Below are positions 57,308-64,000 of a stretch of 64,000 bases of DNA, piece after piece. The notes beneath the pieces were generated by a model. It saw only the letters and a list, made by a program, of their open reading frames with translations, did not search any database and was not told where the DNA came from. Source of the DNA: Actinomadura physcomitrii (GTDB lineage Bacteria; Actinomycetota; Actinomycetes; Streptosporangiales; Streptosporangiaceae); contig NZ_WBMS02000042.1 in assembly GCF_008923205.2 (NCBI RefSeq), positions 23,163 through 87,162 on the forward strand, read 5' to 3'. Every line of letters starts with the position of its first letter. Position 1 is the stretch's first letter. The position numbers and the translations under genes were made by a program.

Positions 57308-59458
57308 ATGGCGATCGCCATCAGCGAGGAGCATCGCGAGCTCGCGCGGACGGCGCGCGCGTTCCTGCGCGACCACGACGCGCGCGCCGCGAACCGGGCG
57401 CTGCTGGAGGCCGGCGAGGAGACGCTCCCGGCGTTCTGGAAGGAGTTCGCCGGCCTCGGCCTGCTCGGCCTGCACCTGCCCGAGGAGCACGGCGGCGGCG
57501 GGTACGGGCTCCCGGAGCTCGTGGTCGTCGCCGAGGAGCTGGGCCGGGCCGCCGCGCCGGGCCCGCTCGTCCCGACCATGGCGGCGTCGGCGGTGATCGC
57601 CGCGCGCGGCGGCGACGAGCTGTGCGGCCGGCTCCTGCCCGGCCTGGCGTCCGGCGAGACCCCGGCCGCGCTCGGCCTGGACGGCTCGGTCACTGTGCGG
57701 GACGGCCTGGCGTCCGGCGAGGCCGTGGTGCTCGGCGGCGGCCTCGCCGCCCTGCTGCTCCTCGTCGCGGGCGACGACGTGGCGATCGTCGCGGCGGACG
57801 CGGCGGGCGTGACCGTCGAGGTGCCGGCGAACCTCGACCCGTCCCGCCGCGCCGCCCGCGTCCGGCTGGACGGGGCGCCGGCGGAGGTCATCGCGGGCGC
57901 CGCCGCGCACGCGACCGCGATCGCCCGCACCCTCTACTCCGCCGAGGCGGTCGGCGGAGCGCTCGAATGCGTCGAGTCCGCCACCGAGTACGCGAAGGTC
58001 CGGCAGCAGTTCGGCCGCACGATCGGCACGTTCCAGGCCGTCAAGCACCACTGCGCGAACATGCTGGTGGCCGCCGAGCTCGGCACCGCCGCCGTGTGGG
58101 ACGCGGCGCGCGCCGCGTCCGGGCCGTCCGACCAGTTCGAGCTGGCCGCCGCGGTCGCCGCCGCGCTCGCCGTCCCGGCGTTCCTCGACGACTCCGGGCT
58201 GAACATCCAGGTGCACGGCGGCATCGGGTTCACCTGGGAGCACGACGCGCACCTGCTGATGCGCCGCGCCGCCGCGATCGAGGCGGTCGTCGACCCGGAG
58301 GCCGCCGCCCGCGACGTCACCCGGCTGCTCGCCGCCGGCGTCGTCCGCGCCACCACCCTCGACCTGCCGCCGGAGGCGGAGGCGAGGCGCGCCGAGGTCC
58401 GCGAGCTGGCCCGCGAGATCGCCGCGCTGCCGAAGGAGGAGCAGCGCGTCCGCCTCATCGAGACCGGCTACGTCCAGCCGCACTGGCCGAAGCCGTGGGG
58501 CCTGGAGGCCCCCGCCGGGCTCCAGCTCGTCATCGAGGAGGAGTTCAAGGCCGCCGGCGTGAAGCGGCCCCAGTACGGCATCACCAGCTGGAACATCCTC
58601 ACGATCATCCAGCACGGCTCCCCGGAGCAGGTCGAGCGCTGGGTGCGGCCCGCCCTGCTCGGCGAGGAGATCTGGTGCCAGCTGTTCAGCGAGCCCGAGG
58701 CGGGGTCGGACGCCGCGTCGGTGAAGACCCGCGCGGTGAAGACCGACGGCGGCTGGATCGTCAACGGCCAGAAGGTGTGGACGAGCGGCGCCCACTACTG
58801 CCGCTGGGGCTTCGCGACCGTCCGCACCGACCCGGACGCGCCCAAGCACGCCGGCGTCACCATGATGGTGATCGACATGGAGCACCCGGGCGTCGAGGTC
58901 CGCCCGCTCCGCCAGATCACCGGCGACTCGGAGTTCAACGAGGTGTTCTTCTCCGACGTCTTCGTGCCCGACTCCGACGTCGTCGGCACCCCCAACCAGG
59001 GCTGGACGGTCGCGCGCGCCACGCTCGGCAACGAGCGGGTCAGCATCGGCGGCGGGGTCGGCGGCGCCTACCCGATGCCCGACCTGGTGAAGCTGTGCAC
59101 CGAGCACCCGGACCGCGTCCCGGGCGGCGCCGAGCGCGTCGGCGCCCACGAGGCCGAGGGGCAGGCGCTGCGGCTGCTGAACCTGCGCAGCGCGGAGCGC
59201 GCCGTCGCGGGCGGCGAGCCCGGCCCCGAGGGCAACATCACCAAGCTCGTCCTCGCCGAGCACGGCCACGCCGCGGCGGACCTGCTGTCCGCGTTCGCCG
59301 GTCCCGAGCTGGTGTTCTCCGAGGGACTCGGCGCGTTCGCGGGCCGCATGCGGCTCGGTTCCCGCGGCATGTCCATCGCGGGCGGGACGTCCGAGATCAC
59401 CCGCAACCAGATCGCCGAGCGCATCCTCCGCCTCCCCCGCGACCCGCTCATCAAGTGA
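57308..59458 (+). CDS. double acyl-CoA dehydrogenase (fused FadE)
   Basis: A 716-residue protein made of two acyl-CoA-dehydrogenase domains. The first (1-350) has a degenerate N-terminal part and KVRQQFGRTIGTFQAVKHHCANM, GLNIQVHGGIGFTWEHDAHLLMRR. The second (365-716) is complete: QLFSEPEAGSDAASVKTRAVKTDGGWIVNGQKVWTSGAHYCRWGFATVRTD, FNEVFFSDVFVPDSDVVG, and C-terminal SIAGGTSEITRNQIAERIL. Such fusions occur in mycobacterial and other actinobacterial sterol or branched-chain degradation. Substrate unknown. GGGAGG stands seven bases before the ATG. Confidence 0.9.
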   Translation: MAIAISEEHRELARTARAFLRDHDARAANRALLEAGEETLPAFWKEFAGLGLLGLHLPEEHGGGGYGLPELVVVAEELGRAAAPGPLVPTMAASAVIAARGGDELCGRLLPGLASGETPAALGLDGSVTVRDGLASGEAVVLGGGLAALLLLVAGDDVAIVAADAAGVTVEVPANLDPSRRAARVRLDGAPAEVIAGAAAHATAIARTLYSAEAVGGALECVESATEYAKVRQQFGRTIGTFQAVKHHCANMLVAAELGTAAVWDAARAASGPSDQFELAAAVAAALAVPAFLDDSGLNIQVHGGIGFTWEHDAHLLMRRAAAIEAVVDPEAAARDVTRLLAAGVVRATTLDLPPEAEARRAEVRELAREIAALPKEEQRVRLIETGYVQPHWPKPWGLEAPAGLQLVIEEEFKAAGVKRPQYGITSWNILTIIQHGSPEQVERWVRPALLGEEIWCQLFSEPEAGSDAASVKTRAVKTDGGWIVNGQKVWTSGAHYCRWGFATVRTDPDAPKHAGVTMMVIDMEHPGVEVRPLRQITGDSEFNEVFFSDVFVPDSDVVGTPNQGWTVARATLGNERVSIGGGVGGAYPMPDLVKLCTEHPDRVPGGAERVGAHEAEGQALRLLNLRSAERAVAGGEPGPEGNITKLVLAEHGHAAADLLSAFAGPELVFSEGLGAFAGRMRLGSRGMSIAGGTSEITRNQIAERILRLPRDPLIK

Positions 59459-59604
59459 CCTCGCCGGCGATCACCCGGTCGAGCCATTCGGTCAGCAGCC
59501 GCCGTTCGCCCTCGGTCAGAGCCGTCAGACCGGGGGCGATGGCGCGGAACGCGACCGCCGTCGCGGCCGGCCCGTCCGCCGTGCCGCCGGGCGCGTCGAC
59601 GAGG
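59451..59604 (-). pseudogene. C-terminal tail of a transcription regulator (probably MarR- or TetR-type)
   Basis: The minus frame ends FRAIAPGLTALTEGERRLLT followed by EWLDRVIAGEVT and a stop at 59451, overlapping the FadE 3' end. The final helix resembles dimerisation helices of MarR-like regulators. The N-terminus with its HTH is missing; at about 59600 the sequence changes abruptly into a plus-strand SDR gene. Identification is tentative. Confidence 0.4.
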
Positions 59605-60047
59605 CTGCGCAACGGCTACTACGCGCACAGCCTCGACTGGCTGCTCGGGCACTGGCGGGAGACGGGCCGCATCACCGTGCCCGCCGACGGACCGATGTCC
59701 TGGACGGCACGCGACGACGAGGCCGAGGCCGCCGCGATCATCCTCGCCGCCAACGGCGGCTACGACGGGCCGGTCACCCTGACCGCGGGCGCCGCACCGA
59801 CGTTCACCGAGATCGCCGACATCGCGTCCGAGGTCACCGGACGCACGATCGCGCCGAGGTGGTCCCCGCGGACGCGCGGGTCGCCGCCCGCATCGCCGTC
59901 GGCCTGCCCGAACCCCTGGCCCGGCTGATGCTCGGCGGCTACCGGGCGGCGGCCGAAGGCTTCTTCGCCGGAGTCGACCCCCTGCTCGGCAAGCTGCTCG
60001 GGCGCGAACCGCGCACCGTCCGCGACGTCCTCAGCGAGCGCGCTTGA
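59599..60047 (+). pseudogene. 5'-truncated and frameshifted NmrA-like SDR (NAD(P)H-binding) gene
   Basis: RNGYYAHSLDWLLGHWRETG then PADGPMSWTARDDEAEAAAI and TAGAAPTFTEIADIASEVTGRTI is the C-terminal half of NmrA/SDR-a5 proteins. Near 59850 the homology jumps frame and continues VVPADARVAARIAVGLPEPL, LMLGGYRAAAEGFFAGVDPL and REPRTVRDVLSERA to the TGA at 60045. Adding one base between ATC and GCGCC restores the frame. The Rossmann N-terminal half (about 140 residues, GxxGxxG) is missing. Confidence 0.7.
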
Positions 60048-61626
60048 GGAAGATCGGATTGGTGAGCGCGGCCATCGGCCCCCACACCAGAGCCGGTCCC
60101 ATCGTGTTGCCCTTGCCGGGGCTGCCGTCCGCCATCGGATGGCGGACCTCCGCCCGCACGTACGCCGCGAGCGACGTCGTCGTCCGCCAGACCACCGTGC
60201 CCTCGCCGGACGCCGGAAGCGACTCCTGGTGCATCTGGCCCTCGTCGGTGATGAACCGGACGGTGCCGTTCGGCACACCGGACACCTCCAGCCGCACGTC
60301 CACGGGGGCGTCGGCCTTCGCGGCGAGCGTGTCAGCGATCCCCGCTTTCCGTCCTCCAGCGGTCGCGGTGAACGCCAGGTTCACCGCCGACGACTCGGCG
60401 ATCCAGCTCCGTCCGGCGCGGATCCCGTCCAGGACGGCGCGGGTGCTCAGCTCGTCGGCCTGCACGACGGTCTGCGGCAGCCCGATGACCTGCGGTTCGC
60501 TGTGCGCGTCGCTGTTGCCCATCGCGGGCGACCAGCCCCTGCCCGCCCGCACCGCCTCCCCGAGCCGCGCGTCCCACGTGTCGACCGCCGACTCGTCGTC
60601 ATAGGTCCACGGACCGTTCCACACCTCGACCGCGTCGGCCTCGTCGTAGCCGAACTTCCACTGGCACGCGACGTACGGGCAGTACGGATGGGCGGGCACC
60701 ACCGCGCCGCCGGACCGGCGCACCTGCCGCGCGAACCGGGCGAAACCGTCGTCCCGGGCACGGTAGCGCCAGTCGACCCAGTCCCCGGCGGGCAGGCCGA
60801 GCGCCAGCCAGTGCCCGTTGCGGGTCGTGACCTCCTCACCGGTGATGATGAGCAGGTCGTCCCCCGCGAACTCGCCCCAGACGCCGTGGGACGAGGAGGT
60901 GTTGTGGTCGGTGGACACCATGAAGTCGAGCCCCGCCGCCCGCGCCCCGGCCGCCACCTCGGACGGCAGCCGCCGCCCGTCGGAGTGGACGGTGTGCAGG
61001 TGCCCGTCGCCCCGGTACCAGGCCCGCCCGCGCCCCTTCGCCTTCGTGGGCGGATACCTCGGCGTGAAGGTCGCGCCGGTCGCCCCGTACGTCAGGGTGA
61101 TCTTGACCTGGTAGTTCATCCCCTGCGGCGCGACCTGGTACGGGCCGAGGACGATGTTCCAGGTCCCGGCCCCGATCGGACCGGGCAGGTACCCGGGCGT
61201 GGCCTCCGCCGCGCTGATCTCGAACGAGGTCCGGAAGCCGCCGGACCAGCCCCGGAAGCCCTTCCCGCCGAGCTTGACCCCCCGCTGGTCGAACATGCCG
61301 ATGTCGCAGGAGTTGCCGGGCGTGCCCGCCGGGACGGCCGGCTTGTCGTAGGAGTACTCGACCGCGATCTTCTGCACGCCCTTCGGCACCTCGACGGGCA
61401 GATACACGAAGTCGGCGGCGCCGGTCTCCAGGTGCCCGGTGACGGTGCGGCTGACCTCCCCGGGAGACGCCGCCGCAGCCCGCGCCTGCGGAAAGGAGAC
61501 GGGGACCAGCGTCAGCGCCGCCCCCGCCGCGGCCGCCATCAGCAGCCGCCGCCGGTCCAGCGTGTGCGCGCCGTCATCGGCCGGAAGCGCGGCGGCGTGC
61601 CGCTCGCATCGTCCATCAAGGCACAT
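60031..61626 (-). CDS. PHP-domain metallohydrolase (CehA/McbA-like), Tat-exported
   Basis: A 531-residue exported protein. The Tat signal is RRRLLMAAAAGAALTLVPVSF. An N-terminal beta domain (about residues 60-230) precedes a PHP phosphoesterase domain with metal motifs GDGHLHTVHSDG, VSTDHNTSSSHG, ITGEEVTTRNGHW, VPAHPYCPY and GNSDAHSEPQ. The CehA/McbA family includes carbaryl hydrolase and phosphodiesterases; its exact reaction here is unknown. The ATG at 61626 follows GAGGATCCCC; the longer frame upstream has shadow composition. Confidence 0.87.
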   Translation of the reverse strand: MCLDGRCERHAAALPADDGAHTLDRRRLLMAAAAGAALTLVPVSFPQARAAAASPGEVSRTVTGHLETGAADFVYLPVEVPKGVQKIAVEYSYDKPAVPAGTPGNSCDIGMFDQRGVKLGGKGFRGWSGGFRTSFEISAAEATPGYLPGPIGAGTWNIVLGPYQVAPQGMNYQVKITLTYGATGATFTPRYPPTKAKGRGRAWYRGDGHLHTVHSDGRRLPSEVAAGARAAGLDFMVSTDHNTSSSHGVWGEFAGDDLLIITGEEVTTRNGHWLALGLPAGDWVDWRYRARDDGFARFARQVRRSGGAVVPAHPYCPYVACQWKFGYDEADAVEVWNGPWTYDDESAVDTWDARLGEAVRAGRGWSPAMGNSDAHSEPQVIGLPQTVVQADELSTRAVLDGIRAGRSWIAESSAVNLAFTATAGGRKAGIADTLAAKADAPVDVRLEVSGVPNGTVRFITDEGQMHQESLPASGEGTVVWRTTTSLAAYVRAEVRHPMADGSPGKGNTMGPALVWGPMAALTNPIFLKRAR

Positions 61627-61738
61627 GGGGATCCTCACCGAGAAGGGAAAAGCCCCTGCATGCTCGGCCGCCCCGCCGAAGCCCAGATGATCTTCCGCTT
61701 TCCCGCGCCCGACGGCAACGTGACGAATGCGCGGCACG

Positions 61739-62131
61739 TCACAGGTCAAGGACGGCGAAGACGACCTTGCCCGCACCCCCGCCGACCGGCCGCACACCCC
61801 AGCAGCGTGTGAACCGGTCGACGATGACCAGGCCCCGCCCGGCCTCGCCGACGGTGTCGGCCCGCTGGACGCACGGCAGGCCGCACGACGCGTCCTGCAC
61901 CTCCATCCACAACGCACCGTCCTCGACGCGCCCGATCCGGAACGTCACATCGCCATCGGACGCCGAGGCGTACCGCAGCGCATTGGTGACCAGTTCACTG
62001 GCCACCAGGCAAGGCACGAAGTCGTCCATGCCCCACTGACCGGTGACGAGCCGCACGAACCTCCGCACCTCCGCAACGACCGCGAGGTCCTGCTTCACCA
62101 CCATCTCGTTCTCCCGCCGTGCCTCGCCCAT
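61739..62131 (-). CDS. HATPase_c_2 anti-sigma-type ATP-binding protein
   Basis: A 130-residue protein of the serine-kinase-like anti-sigma group (RsbW fold). The N-box is VASELVTNALRYASASDGDVTFRI; G-boxes are WMEVQDASCGLP and AGRGLVIVDRFTRCWGV. These kinases bind sigma factors or phosphorylate STAS antagonists in many actinomycete loci, and very often lie beside an Scr1/DUF397 pair, as here. The start ATG 62131 follows GAGGAG by eight bases. It is divergent from the Scr1 gene, with about 140 bases between. Confidence 0.88.
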   Translation of the reverse strand: MGEARRENEMVVKQDLAVVAEVRRFVRLVTGQWGMDDFVPCLVASELVTNALRYASASDGDVTFRIGRVEDGALWMEVQDASCGLPCVQRADTVGEAGRGLVIVDRFTRCWGVRPVGGGAGKVVFAVLDL

Positions 62132-62269
62132 GCTCGATCTCCTCACCGTGTGTGGCTGACAACACACATTCAGTCACTTTCGGAGTTAGAGTTGGCATGC
62201 CCCTTCAAAGCGGATTGCAGCGGCAAGCACAGAGACGTGATTGCAAGTTACCGAGAGAGGTAAGTGATC

Positions 62270-63071
62270 ATGCCTGCACGGCGTCAGCGTCCCAACGAGT
62301 CCCCCCGCGCTCGTCGCCTTCGGCCGCCAGATGCGCCGGCTACGAGAAGCCAAAGACGTCCTGCAAGAGACGATCGCCAACCTCACCAAGGTCAGCCCCG
62401 CCCAGGTCAGCCGGATCGAGAACGGGAAGAAGCGCGCCACCCGATCATTCGTGACCACGGTGGACGATTACCTGGATGCGGGCGGTTCGCTTCTCAGCCT
62501 ATGGGAGGACCTGAACCGAGACGGCCACCCGGTACCGATCTGGTTCGACTGGCCGCAGACCGAGTCGGACGCCGCGGAACTCGTGACCTGGGAGCACACG
62601 ATCGTCCCAGGCCTACTCCAGACACCGGCTTATGCCCGCGGCTTCCTGAAGTCCGACGAAGCCGTGGAGGCGCGCATGGCTCGGCAGGCCATCCTCACTC
62701 GTGAGGACGCACCTCCCACGGCGCTGGTCGCGCTTTTGAGCGAATACGTTCTCGACTACCTGGTGACCTCGCCTGAGGTCATGCGGGAGCAGATAGAGCA
62801 TCTGATCGCCCTTAGCGAGCGTCCGAACATCACCATCCAGATCGTCCGGAACGACGGGCGTCCGGCGGGCACGGGAGGCGCTTTCGTGGTGGCTACGAAG
62901 GAGGACCGGAGTGAGGTCGCCTACATGGAGACGACGGTGCGCGGCATCACGACCGACAACCCCGCCGACCTCGCCAAACTTTCCGAATCACTCAGAGAGC
63001 TGCGTGCGAGGGCGCTCCCCGAAGACATGTCCCGGGACAGATTGAAAGAGGCGCTGGAGAAATGGACCTGA
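62270..63071 (+). CDS. Scr1-family XRE regulator (DUF5753), apparently frameshifted near the start
   Basis: The intact frame from ATG 62331 gives 246 residues: HTH_31-type MRRLREAKDVLQETIANLTKVSPAQVSRIENGKKR, then the DUF5753 sensor domain (LVTWEHTIVPGLLQTPAYAR, ALLSEYVLDYLV, ERPNITIQIVRN). Relatives start about 20 residues earlier. The ATG at 62270, with GAGAGG upstream, begins MPARRQRPNESP in another frame; deleting one C from the run at 62295-62300 joins it to ALVAFGRQMRRLREA. So a one-base insertion, real or an assembly error, shortens the first helix. It pairs with the DUF397 gene by overlap. Confidence 0.82.
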
Positions 63072-63325
63072 CGAACCTCACCTGGCGCAAGAGCAGCTAC
63101 ACCGGCTCCAACGGTGGCGATTGCGTCGAGCTGGCCGGGCTCACCTGGCGTAAGGCGAGCCGCAGCGGCGAGAACGGCGGCAACTGCATCGAATTGGCGG
63201 ACGCGGCCGGGGCGGTGGCGGACGCGGTGGCGGTGCGGGACAGCAAAGACCCGGAAGGGCCGGTCCTGCTGGTCACTGGCGCGGCCCTGCGCGCCGCCGT
63301 GCACGCGGCACTCACGACCCGCTGA
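63062..63325 (+). CDS. DUF397 protein with duplicated motif
   Basis: An 87-residue protein. The DUF397 motif LTWRKSSYTGSNGGDCVELA is repeated almost at once as LTWRKASRSGENGGNCIELA, followed by the usual VAVRDSKDPEGPVLLVT core. Relatives usually have one copy. DUF397 proteins are the small partners of Scr1-type regulators in actinomycetes, and in some systems act as antitoxin-like or anti-regulator partners. The ATG overlaps the Scr1 stop region by 10 bases. Confidence 0.92.
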   Translation: MDLTNLTWRKSSYTGSNGGDCVELAGLTWRKASRSGENGGNCIELADAAGAVADAVAVRDSKDPEGPVLLVTGAALRAAVHAALTTR

Positions 63326-63690
63326 CCGTCCCGCGCTCCCCTTCTCCCGCAGACCAGCTCGCGGCGGCCCGCAGGGACATACGCCTCCCGGCTCCAGTCT
63401 GGGCCGTAGATGCTCTCCCAAGTGGAGACGGTGCTGCCATCTTTTCGGCTGTCGGTGGACGCGACGATCCTGCCCTGGTGCGCGGCGTCGGCGTGCTCCA
63501 CCGGGTCACCCGAGGGTAGGCGGTCGGCTCGGACTCGGGGCCAGCGTGGCGTGCGCCCAGTCACGAGCCCCGCCGGTACCGACAGCGCGACAAGCGCGGC
63601 GAGCCGGATCCGGACGGCAAGGTGCGAGAGCAGGCGGGACCTCCGAACATGATCGCGAAGGGGCGCGCCGCCGCGACCACGCCCGGTCAC
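63097..63690 (-). CDS. doubtful membrane-anchored protein antisense to DUF397
   Basis: An open frame from GTG 63690, with GGAGG nine bases before. It begins with a basic stretch and a helix (LAVRIRLAALVALSVPAGLV), then TDSRKDGSTVSTWESIYGPDWSREAYVPAGRRELVCG, which looks protein-like. Its 3' third lies antisense to the well-supported DUF397 gene and cannot be native, so if real it is truncated. Low confidence. Confidence 0.25.
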   Translation of the reverse strand: MTGRGRGGAPLRDHVRRSRLLSHLAVRIRLAALVALSVPAGLVTGRTPRWPRVRADRLPSGDPVEHADAAHQGRIVASTDSRKDGSTVSTWESIYGPDWSREAYVPAGRRELVCGRRGARDGQRVVSAACTAARRAAPVTSRTGPSGSLLSRTATASATAPAASANSMQLPPFSPLRLALRQVSPASSTQSPPLEPV

Positions 63691-63767
63691 CGACAAGGGC
63701 CTCCGGGCAAACCTCCTCCGGCCGCGTCCTCGCGGAAGCGGCTCGGGGTGGTGCCGGTGTGGCGTCG
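63687..63767 (-). pseudogene. C-terminal tail of an AraC-family regulator
   Basis: The minus frame reads HIRRHTGTTPSRFREDAAGG and stops after PGGPCR. RRHTGTTPSRFRED is the end of the second AraC HTH. The rest of the regulator is absent: directly upstream the sequence is the 3' end of the HNH gene. Confidence 0.5.
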
Positions 63768-63777
63768 AATGTGATCG

Positions 63778-64000
63778 TTATGCGGCCGAGCCGAGGGGGC
63801 TGCCGGGTGGCCCGGCTCCGGTCGCGGGCCGGGCGCCCGCTGGTGGCAGCAGCCGGTAGACGTACCGCCCGTCCGAATCCTTGGTGATCTGAATTTGGTC
63901 GGGGCTGGCGTGCTTGAACCGGTTGTGCCATCCACAGGTCAGAGCGAGCTGATCGATATCGGTCGGGCTGCCGAGTGCCCACCCGCGAACGTGGTCGACC
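63778..64000 (-). CDS. HNH endonuclease domain protein (5' end outside window)
   Basis: The visible C-terminal 73 residues read VDHVRGWALGSPTDIDQLAL then TCGWHNRFKH. This is the second half of the HNH motif of actinobacterial DUF222/HNH proteins, with His in VDHV and the final Asn/His pair in WHNRFKH. A Pro/Gly/Ala tail follows, ending at a TAA. Relatives usually have CPYHN or CRHHN at this place; here it is CGWHN. The start and the DUF222 region lie outside. Confidence 0.75.
   Translation of the reverse strand, partial: VDHVRGWALGSPTDIDQLALTCGWHNRFKHASPDQIQITKDSDGRYVYRLLPPAGARPATGAGPPGSPLGSAA

Noticed and set aside
61627..61917. N-terminal extension of the PHP hydrolase frame
   Set aside because: Residues before 61626 are shadow-like, and the Tat signal and ribosome site place the start at 61626.
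1..64000. CRISPR array, insertion sequence or prophage
   Set aside because: No regularly spaced repeats, transposase or phage structural genes were seen.

Overview
The window is chromosome-like DNA from a high-GC filamentous actinomycete. Codon third positions are almost all G or C, GTG starts are common, and stop/start overlaps (ATGA, GTGA) are frequent. It carries lineage-typical families: a SARP regulator, an Scr1/DUF397 pair, SepX/GlpR, a DUF5134 copper protein and an HNH endonuclease. The set suggests Streptosporangiales (an Actinomadura-like organism), but that is inference; no marker in the window fixes the genus. No phage, insertion sequence or CRISPR array was seen.

Layout. 1-3.5 kb: a DeoR regulator (cut by the window edge), the remnant of a SIS sugar isomerase, nagA, a RimJ-type acetyltransferase, the division protein SepX/GlpR, and tRNA-Ala(CGC) with a strong terminator. 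3.9-10.1 kb: an assimilatory nitrate reductase fused to a sulfite-reductase-type flavoprotein, a broken methyltransferase, and an aldehyde dehydrogenase behind a palindromic operator. 10.1-12.8 kb: an arsenic island (ArsI, ArsR, a collapsed ACR3 pump, ArsC, a second ArsR, an ArsN-like acetyltransferase) with clear operator palindromes. 12.8-22.1 kb: a copper island (CopZ, two paralogous Met/His-rich membrane proteins flanking CopA, PCu(A)C chaperone, PepSY protein, DUF5134 protein, SCO1, DyP peroxidase). 22.1-23.5 kb: a NicO nickel/cobalt transporter under a cobalamin riboswitch.

23.5-36.3 kb: a lipoprotein, a truncated GNAT, the potassium transporter Kup, a TPR-containing Ser/Thr kinase, a WYL regulator with a divergent DinB protein, a giant CtpI-like P-type ATPase, and a type III PKS plus ICMT-type methyltransferase pair resembling srsA-srsB. 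36.4-48.1 kb: two-component genes, PRC-barrel and DedA proteins, a group of truncated genes around 41-42 kb, an HD-GYP protein, a glycosyltransferase, a truncated ApbE abutting a histidine-kinase tail, a LytR-CpsA-Psr protein and a LuxR-type response regulator.

48.4-55.5 kb holds the most notable system: a lasso-peptide cluster. It comprises a 41-residue precursor with core GRPNWGFENDWSCVMLC, which closely resembles LP2006; a macrolactam synthetase; an RRE protein; a leader peptidase; a MauE-like membrane protein that could serve the disulfide; and an ABC exporter. A SARP gene and a divergent flavin oxidoreductase lie just upstream. 55.6-64 kb: an AI-2E family protein, a VOC protein, a double acyl-CoA dehydrogenase, another truncation scar, a PHP-domain hydrolase, and an anti-sigma-type ATPase/Scr1/DUF397 set in which the Scr1 gene appears frameshifted in a C-run.

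A recurring theme is collapsed genes: a short recognisable end of a known gene with the rest missing, often next to an equally truncated neighbour. Examples lie at about 0.6, 8.2, 11.3, 24.3, 41.1-41.9, 45.8, 59.6 and 63.7 kb.
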